Positions 35,289 to 44,447 of a stretch of 64,000 bases of DNA are shown here, piece by piece. Source of the DNA: Chryseobacterium sp. LAM-KRS1 (lineage in GTDB: Bacteria; Bacteroidota; Bacteroidia; Flavobacteriales; Weeksellaceae). The translations under genes and the position numbers were made by a program. The notes beneath the pieces are model-generated. The model saw only the letters and a list, made by a program, of their open reading frames with translations. It was not told where the DNA came from and ran no database searches. The stretch is taken from contig NZ_JAAOIZ010000002.1 in assembly GCF_013184525.1 (NCBI RefSeq), positions 62,001 through 126,000 of the forward strand, read 5' to 3'. Each line of letters begins with the position of its first letter. Position 1 is the stretch's first letter.

Positions 35289-35843
35289 ATGGATTTTTGT
35301 GCAATAGATTTTGAAACGGCAACCAACGACAGAAGCTCTGCTTGTGAACTTGGAGTCTGTATTGTTCAGGATTCCAAGATTGTTGAAACCAAAACCTGGC
35401 TTATTAAACCACCCAGTTTTCCTTATTTTAGCCGATTTAATGTTGCGGTTCACGGTATAGAACCAGAAGATGTAAAGGATGCTCCTACTTTTGATGAAAT
35501 CTGGTATGAAGTGGAAGAAATGATGTATGGAACGCTTATGATTGCTCATAATGCAGGCTTTGATGCAGGGGTCTTAAGAGGGTGCCTTAAACATTATGGT
35601 ATATTCACACCAAAACTGAATTATTTATGCAGTATTCAGCTGGCAAAAAAGTCCTGGAATTATCTCCCTAGGTATGGATTAAAACATCTGTCAGAATATC
35701 ATCAGATCAGCCTTAATCACCATAGGGCTGGAGATGATGCCGAAGCTTGTGCTAAAATCTCTTTATTGGCCTTTGAAAAGTTATTTCTAAGTACAAATGA
35801 AGAAATTTATGATTACCTGCGGCCTAAAATCAAACAACTCTGA
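35289..35843 (+). CDS. 3'-5' exonuclease, DnaQ/DEDDh family
   Basis: 184 aa. The acidic quartet and His are visible: DFCAIDFETATND (motif I, residues 2-14), HNAGFDAGVL (motif II, about 85), and HRAGDDAEACAK (motif III with the DEDDh His, about 145). Single-domain members act as proofreading or repair exonucleases, or as RNase T-like enzymes. It is not fused to a polymerase. It sits 49 bases after the glycosyltransferase gene, with no promoter seen. Confidence 0.88.
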   Translation: MDFCAIDFETATNDRSSACELGVCIVQDSKIVETKTWLIKPPSFPYFSRFNVAVHGIEPEDVKDAPTFDEIWYEVEEMMYGTLMIAHNAGFDAGVLRGCLKHYGIFTPKLNYLCSIQLAKKSWNYLPRYGLKHLSEYHQISLNHHRAGDDAEACAKISLLAFEKLFLSTNEEIYDYLRPKIKQL

Positions 35844-35845
35844 TT

Positions 35846-36232
35846 CTAATTGCTCAATACTTCTGAAAGCAGGTTGAATTTAGGAATGTCTATTTCAAAA
35901 CTTTCCTGAGTTTCCATGTTTTTAACCAGGTATTTTCCGCTCATATTCCCTACTCCTGAACGAAGCATTACGTTAGAGAAATAACCGAAATTTTCACCTG
36001 TTGAGATCTCCGGAGTCAATCCGATTACCCCATCTCCGATGATCTCGGTATATCCGAAACCTACATCGAAGATTAACCATTTTCTTTTCAGAATCTTAAT
36101 GGGAAAACCACCGTCGTTTTCTATGGTTATATTATACTTAAAAACATAACGGTTTTCTGAGGGGTAACTGTTTTTACTATCATATTCAGGTATGACTGAA
36201 ACTTTGATATTAGAAGTTATTTTTGAAAACAT
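35846..36232 (-). CDS. apaG: ApaG (Co2+/Mg2+ efflux-associated) protein
   Basis: 128 aa from the ATG at 36232; a GTG directly before it is less likely. The sequence shows the ApaG pattern: VSVIPEYDSKNSYPSENRYVF, then KRKWLIFDVGFGYTEIIGDGVIG and GNMSGKYLVKNMET. It forms an immunoglobulin-like fold. The role in metal efflux or protein-protein contacts is poorly defined. It converges with the exonuclease gene, two bases apart. Confidence 0.9.
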   Translation of the reverse strand: MFSKITSNIKVSVIPEYDSKNSYPSENRYVFKYNITIENDGGFPIKILKRKWLIFDVGFGYTEIIGDGVIGLTPEISTGENFGYFSNVMLRSGVGNMSGKYLVKNMETQESFEIDIPKFNLLSEVLSN

Positions 36233-36260
36233 CACTTAACATTTGTTTAAATAAATACAA

Positions 36261-36289
36261 AAATCTCGCCTTTTTTGAGGCGAGATCGT
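36261..36289 (-). terminator. Terminator after the oxoglutarate dehydrogenase E2 gene
   Basis: ATCTCGCCT/AGGCGAGAT stem; on the minus strand it is followed by TTTTT. Confidence 0.82.
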
Positions 36290-36315
36290 AACTTATATTA
36301 TAATTTTCTTAAAAT

Positions 36316-37566
36316 TTATAATTCCAGAGCTTTTCTTTCATCACCGCCCATTAAAATCTCAACAGGATTATCGATACCTTCTTTTACAGCTACTAGGAAC
36401 CCTACGGATTCTTTTCCATCAATAATTCTGTGGTCATAAGACATTGCAACGTACATCATAGGACGGATAACTACCTGCCCGTCTACTGCTACAGGTCTTT
36501 GAATAATGTTGTGCATTCCCAGAATTGCAGATTGTGGAGGATTGATAATCGGAGTAGACATCATAGATCCGAAAGTACCACCATTTGTAATTGTGAATGT
36601 ACCACCAGTCATTTCATCAACACTGATTTTACCGTCTCTTACTTTAGTAGCTAAATCTTTGATGTTTGCTTCAATACTTCTGAAGGTCATGTCTTCAGCA
36701 TTTCTCAATACAGGAACCATTAATCCTTTAGGACCTGAAACCGCGATTGAAATATCACAGAAATCATAGTTGATTTTGAAATCTCCATCGATAGATGCAT
36801 TTACATCAGGATACATTTGCAAAGCTCTTGTAACAGCTTTTGTAAAGAAAGACATGAAACCTAGTCCAACGCCGTGTTTTTGGGCAAACTCTTCTTTATA
36901 TTGTTTTCTGATTCTGAAGATCTCAGACATGTCAACCTCGTTGAAAGTAGTTAACATTGCCGTTTCATTCTTTACAGAAACCAGTCTTGAAGCGATTTTT
37001 CTTCTTAGAACTGAAAGCTTAGTAGTCGTTGTTGCTCTTGAACCGTTAGTAGAAGATACACTTCCCATAGCAGGAACAGCAGCTAATTCAGCATCAGTTT
37101 TAGTAACTCTTCCATCTCTTCCGGATCCGGTAACTTGCCCTGCATCTATTCCTTTTTCATCAAGAATTTTTTTAGCAGCAGGAGACGGAGTTCCCGTTGC
37201 ATATGTCTGTGTAGCAGCCGCAGGTTGTGCAACCGGTTTTGGTGCTTCCTGAACAGGTGCTGGTTTTGGAGCTTCTTCTTTCTTAGGAGCTTCAGCAGCA
37301 GGAGCAGCTGCCCCTTCTGGTTTAGGAGCATCTACATCAATTAAGCAAACTACCTGACCTACTTGTACAACTTCACCTTCTTCTGCTTTTAAAGTAATTA
37401 CACCACTTTGCTCAGCTGGAAGTTCAAGAGTTGCTTTGTCTGAGTCTACCTCAGCGATTGGTTGATCTTTTTCTACATAATCACCATCTTTCACAAGCCA
37501 AGTCGCGATTTCAACTTCTGTTATTGATTCGCCCGGTGAAGGAACTTTCATTTCTAAAACTGACAT
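36316..37566 (-). CDS. odhB: 2-oxoglutarate dehydrogenase E2 (dihydrolipoyl succinyltransferase)
   Basis: 416 aa. Lipoyl domain with Lys44 in [11 protein letters not shown], an Ala/Pro/Lys linker (about 80-125), the E3-binding domain [17 protein letters not shown] (about 127-160) and the catalytic domain from about 185. The active-site segment is [16 protein letters not shown]. It follows sucA by 39 bases on the same strand and together they form the E1-E2 part of the TCA-cycle complex; the E3 (lpd) gene is elsewhere. Confidence 0.96.
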   Translation of the reverse strand: MSVLEMKVPSPGESITEVEIATWLVKDGDYVEKDQPIAEVDSDKATLELPAEQSGVITLKAEEGEVVQVGQVVCLIDVDAPKPEGAAAPAAEAPKKEEAPKPAPVQEAPKPVAQPAAATQTYATGTPSPAAKKILDEKGIDAGQVTGSGRDGRVTKTDAELAAVPAMGSVSSTNGSRATTTTKLSVLRRKIASRLVSVKNETAMLTTFNEVDMSEIFRIRKQYKEEFAQKHGVGLGFMSFFTKAVTRALQMYPDVNASIDGDFKINYDFCDISIAVSGPKGLMVPVLRNAEDMTFRSIEANIKDLATKVRDGKISVDEMTGGTFTITNGGTFGSMMSTPIINPPQSAILGMHNIIQRPVAVDGQVVIRPMMYVAMSYDHRIIDGKESVGFLVAVKEGIDNPVEILMGGDERKALEL

Positions 37567-37605
37567 ATCGTATTTTTTATTTTTTTATTAATTATTATTT
37601 ATTGA

Positions 37606-40422
37606 TTAAGCTGTTACAGGTCTTTTTGCAGGCGCATCGTTTGTGTTGAAAACCCTGTTGATTACTGCATTCTGATTTTTCTCAAACATCTTGTGACTAC
37701 CAGGAGCCGGAGCACCACTTGGTACCGGAGCTATTACCTGAATACCTGTATCTCTGAAGTTTCTAAGGATATAAGACCATGCCCCCATATTTTCAGGTTC
37801 TTCCTGAGCCCAGATCAATTCTTTTCTATTATCATATTTGCTTAAAATCTGCTCAATAGCATCTGTTTGTAATGGATACAATTGTTCAAATCTAACCAGA
37901 GCAATATCTTCATTGTTAAGTTCCTCTTTCTTCGCCAATAATTCAAAATAGAATTTACCTGAACAAAGGACAACTTTTTCTACTTTTTTAGGATCTGCAG
38001 TAGCATCATCCAAAATAGGCTGGAAAGTTCCGTTCGCAAAATCTTCTAATGGAGAAACAACTTTAGGATGTCTTAGTAATGATTTAGGACTCATTACAAC
38101 CAACGGTTTTCTGTAAGACCATTTCAATTGTCTTCTCAACAAGTGGAAATAGTTAGCTGGGGAAGTGATATTGGCTACCACCATATTTTCGTTCGCACAA
38201 AGTGTCAAGAATCTCTCCAATCTTGCAGAAGAGTGTTCTGCTCCCTGTCCTTCGGAACCATGTGGCAATAACATTACCAATCCGTTCTGAATCTTCCATT
38301 TCTCTTCAGCAGCAGCCAGATATTGATCAACAATAATCTGAGCACCATTTACGAAATCCCCAAACTGAGCTTCCCAGATTGTAAGCGTGTTTGGAGAAGC
38401 CATAGCATATCCATAATCAAAACCTAAAACTCCGTATTCTGAAAGGTGAGAGTTATAAACATCAAATCTGCTTTCAGAAATATGTCTTAATGGAATATAC
38501 TCTTCTTCCGTATCTTCTGTTTTTACTACGGCATGTCTGTGGGAGAAAGTTCCTCTTTCCACATCTTCCCCTGAAATTCTGATGTTGTGTCCTTCAGCAA
38601 GTAATGTAGCATATGCTAACCATTCTCCTAAAGCCCAATCTAAAGAATCTCCCTCAATTGCTTTTACACGGTTTTCAAAAAGTCTTGTAATCTTATTGAT
38701 AAATTTCTTATCAGCAGGAAGTGTAGACATTTTAATAGCCAGTTCCTTAAGCTTAGCTAAATCATATTTTGTATCTACAGGAGACTGCATTGCTCCTCTT
38801 TTTGCAATAGGATAGTTTGTCCAGTCATCAGACATGAAAACATCCATTGCATTTTTCTCAATCTCCTTAGATGCATCGAAATCTTTATCCAAAAGTTCTT
38901 TGAAATCAGTTTCCATTTTCTTCAGGATATCATTAGAAACAATACTGTCCTGAATTAATTTATCCTTATAAATTTCTCTTGGGTTCGGATGCTTGGAAAT
39001 CAGTTTATATAAATTGGGTTGAGTAAATCTTGGTTCATCCCCTTCGTTATGACCATATTTTCTATATCCCAGTAAATCGATGTATACATCTTTTCCGAAC
39101 TTCGCTCTGAAATCAGCTGCAAAGTGGATTGCATGAACTACTGCTTCCGCGTCATCAGCATTTACGTGCATTACCGGAGACTCAGTTACTTTTGCAATAT
39201 CCGTACAATAAGTGGATGATCTTGCATCTGCATAGTTGGTTGTAAATGAAACCTGGTTATTCACAACAATATGCACCGTACCTCCTGTTTTGTATCCTTC
39301 CAAGGTCATCATCTGCGCTACTTCATAAACAATTCCTTGTCCTGCAATAGCTCCATCCCCATGGATAACGATCGGTAAAATTTTAGAATAATCCCCTTTG
39401 TATTTATCATCTACTTTAGCACGGCAGATCCCTTCTACCAAAGCTGCTACTGTTTCCAGGTGAGATGGGTTCGGAGTAAGATTGATAGAAACTTCTTCAC
39501 CTGAAGCTGTTTTGATCTTTTTAGAAGATCCTAAGTGATATTTAACGTCACCCGAGAATACATCTTCTTCAAATTCTTTTCCTTCAAATTCAGAGAAGAT
39601 CTGTTTGTAAGATTTACCAAAAATATTGGATAGTACATTTAATCTTCCTCTGTGAGCCATACCAAGCACCACCTCATCTACACCAAGCTGAGAAGATCTT
39701 GAAATCAACTGATCCAAAGCAGGAATCAATGTTTCTCCTCCTTCCAGTGAGAATCTTTTCTGACCAACAAATTTCGTGTGAAGATAATTTTCAAAAGCTA
39801 CAGCCTGATTCAACTTCAATAAGATCTCAGTTTTTTCATTGGCTGAAAGACTTGGATGGTTTTCATTTACCTGCAACCATTTTTTGATAAAATCCTTCTC
39901 TTCAACATTGTTGATATAAGTATATTCAACACCGATAGAGTCACAATAAATGTTTTCCAGGTGCTTAATGATATCCTGCAATGTTGCAGGCTCTTTCATC
40001 CCTGTTTCAACAGCACAGTTAAATTTCGTATTTAAATCCTCCTTGCTCAGACCGAAGTTCTCGATATCCAGAGTAGGTGTATAGTGTCTTCTTTCTCTTA
40101 CCGGATTTGTTTTTGTAAACAAATGCCCTCTTGTTCTGTAAGCCTCAATAAGGTTTACTACCTTAAATTCTTTCTTGATGTGCTCAGGAACTTCTCCGTT
40201 TGATACCGCCTGAGATATTTGCTGTACTGCAGGAGCAGTAGTAGCTGGAGCTTGAATGTATTGGATGTTATCTTCATCACCGTAGTTCTCCAAAGCAAAA
40301 TCAAAGCCTTGAAAGAAGGCTTTCCATGATGGCTCTAAAGAATCCGGGAATTTTAAGTACTGTTGGTATAAATCCTCAATTAACTGAGAATGAGCTGCGT
40401 TTAGGAATGAAAATCTGTCCAT
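37606..40422 (-). CDS. sucA: 2-oxoglutarate dehydrogenase E1
   Basis: 938 aa, a usual length. The N-terminal 2-oxoglutarate dehydrogenase motif (MDRFSFLNAAHSQLIEDLY) is followed by the thiamine diphosphate domain with GMAHRGRLNVLSN, VIHGDGAIAGQGIVYE, and YRKYGHNEGDEPRFTQP. The C-terminal transketolase-like part has LLPHGSEGQGAEHSSARLER. It decarboxylates 2-oxoglutarate and succinylates the lipoyl domain of OdhB. Confidence 0.97.
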   Translation of the reverse strand: MDRFSFLNAAHSQLIEDLYQQYLKFPDSLEPSWKAFFQGFDFALENYGDEDNIQYIQAPATTAPAVQQISQAVSNGEVPEHIKKEFKVVNLIEAYRTRGHLFTKTNPVRERRHYTPTLDIENFGLSKEDLNTKFNCAVETGMKEPATLQDIIKHLENIYCDSIGVEYTYINNVEEKDFIKKWLQVNENHPSLSANEKTEILLKLNQAVAFENYLHTKFVGQKRFSLEGGETLIPALDQLISRSSQLGVDEVVLGMAHRGRLNVLSNIFGKSYKQIFSEFEGKEFEEDVFSGDVKYHLGSSKKIKTASGEEVSINLTPNPSHLETVAALVEGICRAKVDDKYKGDYSKILPIVIHGDGAIAGQGIVYEVAQMMTLEGYKTGGTVHIVVNNQVSFTTNYADARSSTYCTDIAKVTESPVMHVNADDAEAVVHAIHFAADFRAKFGKDVYIDLLGYRKYGHNEGDEPRFTQPNLYKLISKHPNPREIYKDKLIQDSIVSNDILKKMETDFKELLDKDFDASKEIEKNAMDVFMSDDWTNYPIAKRGAMQSPVDTKYDLAKLKELAIKMSTLPADKKFINKITRLFENRVKAIEGDSLDWALGEWLAYATLLAEGHNIRISGEDVERGTFSHRHAVVKTEDTEEEYIPLRHISESRFDVYNSHLSEYGVLGFDYGYAMASPNTLTIWEAQFGDFVNGAQIIVDQYLAAAEEKWKIQNGLVMLLPHGSEGQGAEHSSARLERFLTLCANENMVVANITSPANYFHLLRRQLKWSYRKPLVVMSPKSLLRHPKVVSPLEDFANGTFQPILDDATADPKKVEKVVLCSGKFYFELLAKKEELNNEDIALVRFEQLYPLQTDAIEQILSKYDNRKELIWAQEEPENMGAWSYILRNFRDTGIQVIAPVPSGAPAPGSHKMFEKNQNAVINRVFNTNDAPAKRPVTA

Positions 40423-40468
40423 TATTACAGTTTATCTATTATTAAAATTTGTTTGTATAATTAATCCT

Positions 40469-40476
40469 CAAATTTA
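40469..40476 (-). promoter_or_regulatory. -7 box for sucA
   Basis: TAAATTTG on the minus strand, about 46 bases before the start. No -33 TTG at standard spacing. Confidence 0.4.
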
Positions 40477-40545
40477 ATAAAAAAAACCGACTTGGGACAG
40501 CCTCAGATTACTAAAAAAAACATAAAATATATAATTTCCAATAAT

Positions 40546-41586
40546 TTACTTAAAGACAGATAGGGAAAGCTTCATGTTCACGTCCTGATCATCCATCGGG
40601 CGCTCCATAAAAACCTGACGAATATCACCAAAACGCATCTCATCTTTCTTTGCTTTTTGAATCAATTGCTGAATTGCTTTTACTCTTCCGGCATAAGGTC
40701 CTTTGTAATACATCACATAATTCTGCGTAGGGTTTACAGATCTGAAACTAAAGTTATTATCTGTAACTCCTATCTTTTTTGACAATGGTATCCCCAGGAA
40801 ATAGGAAACCTCCTTATCTTTATAATTATCGGCGTCAGTGATCAGGATGGGAAACCCAAATTCATCCTCTTTTTTCCCAAGATCCATGCTTACATAATTG
40901 TAAACTTTATTGTAGTTCATAACGATGTTTTTGTACAAAGCATCTTTCTTGTTGGAGGTGCTTACATTAATTCCCAGCAATAACTTTTCCTCTTCATTTT
41001 CTACCATTAAGCTATCGTATTTTATTGCAGCCATCTGGTTATCTTTTTCCACCTTATTTCCGAGAACGTTCTTAAGGTTGGCCATACTTTTATCGATATT
41101 TTCTGTAAAACGGTCCTCCGTCCAGAAATTCTCCACTCTCCTCAGCACAGAAAGTTTAGGGGTATGAACATACCATGTGATCTTTGTTTTTTCTGCAGAT
41201 AATGCTTTGAATTTAACATCGACAAGCGTTGGGTTCTCATTTTTATCTTCAAAAAGCTGATATTTAAGGGTTTGATTAGGGTTTTCATACCGGATAAACA
41301 TCTCTCCGTCTCTATCATTTTTTGGATCAACGTAACTTATAGCGCTTCCCATTCCCTCGTAGGGAGTATAATAATCAATATCAATAGTTTGGGAATTTGT
41401 AAAGAAATTATTCCAACGGGTAAAATTCTGCAAATTATTGAATTGGTGAAAGACTTTATCCAAAGGATAATCTATCTCTTTTTCAATTTTAAAATCTTTA
41501 CTTTCATCCACAAAATAATACATGGAAGCAGCATAAGCCCCTACCAGTAAAACAACAATTACACTTATTATTTTAAAAAAACGCAT
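40546..41586 (-). CDS. SRPBCC family membrane-anchored protein
   Basis: 346 aa from the ATG at 41586 (MRFFKIISVIVVLLVGAYA). The frame runs to 41604 but the promoter would then lie inside it. One membrane segment (residues 5-25) is followed by a START/polyketide cyclase-like domain (KEIDYPLDKVFHQFNNLQNFTRWNNFF, about 33-170) and a second region with GyrI-like character (about 200-346). It may bind a lipid or hydrophobic ligand at the membrane. No partner is apparent. Confidence 0.8.
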   Translation of the reverse strand: MRFFKIISVIVVLLVGAYAASMYYFVDESKDFKIEKEIDYPLDKVFHQFNNLQNFTRWNNFFTNSQTIDIDYYTPYEGMGSAISYVDPKNDRDGEMFIRYENPNQTLKYQLFEDKNENPTLVDVKFKALSAEKTKITWYVHTPKLSVLRRVENFWTEDRFTENIDKSMANLKNVLGNKVEKDNQMAAIKYDSLMVENEEEKLLLGINVSTSNKKDALYKNIVMNYNKVYNYVSMDLGKKEDEFGFPILITDADNYKDKEVSYFLGIPLSKKIGVTDNNFSFRSVNPTQNYVMYYKGPYAGRVKAIQQLIQKAKKDEMRFGDIRQVFMERPMDDQDVNMKLSLSVFK

Positions 41587-41590
41587 CGTA

Positions 41591-41621
41591 CAAAAGTAAA
41601 ACAAATAAAAAAAGTGACCAA
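41591..41621 (-). promoter_or_regulatory. Promoter touching the start of the SRPBCC gene
   Basis: Minus-strand -7 box TACTTTTG (41591-41598) and TTG (41619-41621) with a 20-base spacer. Four bases separate the box from the ATG. Confidence 0.6.
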
Positions 41622-41637
41622 TATATTGATCACTCTA
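41606..41637 (-). terminator. Terminator after glgC
   Basis: AGTGA.CAAT/ATTG.TCACT stem with one mismatch and seven Ts on the minus strand. It shares bases with the -33 element of the SRPBCC promoter. Confidence 0.75.
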
Positions 41638-41655
41638 GTTTTAAGTTTATGAAAA

Positions 41656-42924
41656 TTATCCAATATGAGTTCCCGGAGGCAGCACAGCTCCTTTTTTCAC
41701 CACAACAATACCATCCTGCACGGAATGGGTTCCAAAGTCGCCATCTTGTAAGTGCTTCCCTCCGATAATTCTTACATTATCACCGATATAGCAGTTTTTG
41801 TCCAGAATCGCTTTTTCGATGTAACAGTACTTCCCTATTCCCATGTTAGGACGGCCATTTCGGTCATTCATGACAATTTCAGTAGTATTCTGATAGAAAT
41901 CCGATCCCATTACATAAGAATTTACGATCGTACTTCCTTTATCGATACGGGTCCTGTTCCCGATCACTGAATTTTCAATTTTGTCCGCCATAATAATACA
42001 TCCATCTCCAAAAACAGCTTTACTAACGTAAGATCCATTAATTTTGGATGGAGGTAGCATTCTGGCTCTCGTATAAATCGGTGACGAAGAAAATAAATTA
42101 AACTGTGGAAAATCCTGACAAAGATCAATATTAGCCTCGTAAAAAGACTCAATTGTTCCAATATCAGTCCAGTATCCTTCATACTGATAACTTAATGTAG
42201 CATATTTTCCTATTGAATTAGGAATAATATCTTTCCCGAAATCATCCCCCGCACCTTCATCAAACATCTTTTTAAGAATACTCTTTGTGAAAATATAAAT
42301 CCCCATAGATGCAAGGAATTCTTTCCCTTCATGTTTGTTATGATCAGAAACTTCAGACTTCCAATCTCCTAAAATATCCATCCCTGGTTTTTCAACAAAT
42401 GAAGTAATATTTCCTTCATCATCGGATTTCAAAATACCAAACCCTGTTGCATCCTTGGCATTTACAGGAATAGTCGCAATAGTTACATCCCCTCCTTTTT
42501 TAATATGATAATCCAGCATTTCCCTGAAGTCCATCTGATAAAGCTGATCCCCAGAAAGGATAAGAATATAATCATAATCATATTTTTCAAGGTGTTTCAT
42601 CGACTGACGAACCGCATCTGCAGTACCCTGGTACCAGTTCTCATTTTCAACATTCTGTTCGGCAGCTAAAATATCTACAAATCCTTTACTGAAGATATCA
42701 AAATGATATGAATTTTTAATATGAGAATTTAAAGAAGCAGAATTAAACTGGGTTAAAACCAAGATCTTATTCAGTCCCGAGTTTAAACAATTGGAAATAG
42801 GAATATCTACCAGTCTGTATTTTCCGGCAATTGGAACGGCTGGTTTTGACCTTGAATAAGTTAACGGAAAAAGTCTTGTTCCTCTACCTCCTCCCAAAAC
42901 AATGGAAATAACGTTGCGATTCAT
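41656..42924 (-). CDS. glgC: Glucose-1-phosphate adenylyltransferase
   Basis: 422 aa. The nucleotidyltransferase signature LGGGRGTRLFPLTYSRSKPA, then the GKYRLVDIPISNCLNSG motif and FVEKP near residue 180; the C-terminal part is a left-handed beta-helix with hexapeptide repeats (SVIGNRTRIDKGSTI). It makes ADP-glucose, the committed step of glycogen synthesis. It lies 115 bases downstream of glgA. Confidence 0.96.
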   Translation of the reverse strand: MNRNVISIVLGGGRGTRLFPLTYSRSKPAVPIAGKYRLVDIPISNCLNSGLNKILVLTQFNSASLNSHIKNSYHFDIFSKGFVDILAAEQNVENENWYQGTADAVRQSMKHLEKYDYDYILILSGDQLYQMDFREMLDYHIKKGGDVTIATIPVNAKDATGFGILKSDDEGNITSFVEKPGMDILGDWKSEVSDHNKHEGKEFLASMGIYIFTKSILKKMFDEGAGDDFGKDIIPNSIGKYATLSYQYEGYWTDIGTIESFYEANIDLCQDFPQFNLFSSSPIYTRARMLPPSKINGSYVSKAVFGDGCIIMADKIENSVIGNRTRIDKGSTIVNSYVMGSDFYQNTTEIVMNDRNGRPNMGIGKYCYIEKAILDKNCYIGDNVRIIGGKHLQDGDFGTHSVQDGIVVVKKGAVLPPGTHIG

Positions 42925-43039
42925 AAATATCTTGCGTTTAATTTAGTTTAGATTACTTTTTTATTCACTTTATGTATTTCTACAATACTTCTTTTCCTCA
43001 TTATGTCACTACAGAAAACAAAACAGGTTATACTTCGTT

Positions 43040-44446
43040 TTATTTATTGTATAACGCAATATACTTCTCCGCAGACTTCTCCCAGGCGAAATCAAATTGC
43101 ATATTGGCAGTGATAAGGTCCTCCATCACACCTTTTTGATAATATATATGCATCCCTCTGTTCATCGCGTGAATTACATCATCAACTCCCGGATAGGAAA
43201 AATTTAATCCCGCCCCTCCTGTAGATATATCCTGCACAGTATCTTTCAATCCACCGGTGTATCTTACAATGGGAACCGTCCCGTATCTCATGGAATACAT
43301 CTGATTCAATCCGCATGGTTCCACCCTTGAAGGCATCAGCAAAAAGTCTGCTGAAGCATATATTTTATGGGACAGATATTCTTTATACCCCAGATCAAGA
43401 GCAAAATTACTGTACAAATGTTCATATTCTTTTAACTTATCTTCTATATATCTGTTACCGGAGCCCAGAATGATGACATTTAAAGCACCATAGCTCTGTC
43501 TTATACTCCTCCATACAACATCGGGCAGCAGATCGGCTCCTTTTTCTGTTGCAAACCTTCCAATAAATGCAAACAAAGGAAGTTCCGGCTTCAGACCATA
43601 CTCTTTGCAAAGTTTGGCTTTACTCTTTTTCTTCTGTTCTACGGCATCTTCGATACTAAAGTTATAATCCAGCATAGGATCAGTCTCAGGATTCCATACT
43701 TCAGTATCAATACCATTGATGATTCCGTATGCTTTTCCGAATTCTTCGCGAACCAGGCTTTCAAGTCCGCGGAAACTTATAAAAAGCTCTTCCAGATAGC
43801 CTTCCGAAACCGTGGTGAATGCATGTGCACATTTGATCATACACGCCAGAGGATTAATCAATCCGTTCCAGTCTAAAAGTCCCCATCTGTAGTTATCAAA
43901 CACAGGCATATATTGTGCCATATTCCAGCTCATCATCCCTTGGTATTCACCATTGTGAATTGTCCCAATCGTTTTAACCCCCTTAAGAAATTTGAATTCA
44001 GGACAATATTCAATCATAAAAGGAACCAGGCCCGTGTGATAATCATGACAATGCAAAACATCAGGACGGATTTCCATGGCACTCAGCCAATGCAAGACAC
44101 CATGCTGAAACGCTAAAAACTGGAAACTTTCATCCTGGTAACCGTAAGGATTATCCCTGTCTAAAAGCCCTGGAATTTTCACCAGGTATAACTCAAAGCC
44201 TAAAACATTAGTTTTTTCTTTCATTACCTGAACCTGAAGCATATTGGGCCCCTGATGAATAAAACCATCAAAAACAATATCAAATTCATGATCGTAAATA
44301 AAAGATTTATTATACCAAGGCATTACAACCTTTGCATCCACTCCTTTTATTTTATTCTGATATTTTGGCAAAGCTCCTACAACATCTGCTAAACCGCCTA
44401 CTTTTGCTATCGGATAACACTCCGTACTAAGATGATAAACAATCAT
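43040..44446 (-). CDS. glgA: Glycogen synthase
   Basis: 468 aa. The GT5 N-terminal ADP-glucose motif KVGGLADVVGALPKYQ (residues 15-30) and the C-terminal GT-B half with GRFATEKGADLLP and SRVEPCGLNQMYSMRYGTVPIVRYTGGL are present. It extends alpha-1,4-glucan from ADP-glucose. The start is two bases after the glgB stop. Confidence 0.96.
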   Translation of the reverse strand: MIVYHLSTECYPIAKVGGLADVVGALPKYQNKIKGVDAKVVMPWYNKSFIYDHEFDIVFDGFIHQGPNMLQVQVMKEKTNVLGFELYLVKIPGLLDRDNPYGYQDESFQFLAFQHGVLHWLSAMEIRPDVLHCHDYHTGLVPFMIEYCPEFKFLKGVKTIGTIHNGEYQGMMSWNMAQYMPVFDNYRWGLLDWNGLINPLACMIKCAHAFTTVSEGYLEELFISFRGLESLVREEFGKAYGIINGIDTEVWNPETDPMLDYNFSIEDAVEQKKKSKAKLCKEYGLKPELPLFAFIGRFATEKGADLLPDVVWRSIRQSYGALNVIILGSGNRYIEDKLKEYEHLYSNFALDLGYKEYLSHKIYASADFLLMPSRVEPCGLNQMYSMRYGTVPIVRYTGGLKDTVQDISTGGAGLNFSYPGVDDVIHAMNRGMHIYYQKGVMEDLITANMQFDFAWEKSAEKYIALYNK

Positions 44447-44447
44447 T

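Noticed and set aside
36770..37252. 160-codon frame opposite odhB
   Set aside because: Antisense shadow of the E2 linker and catalytic region.
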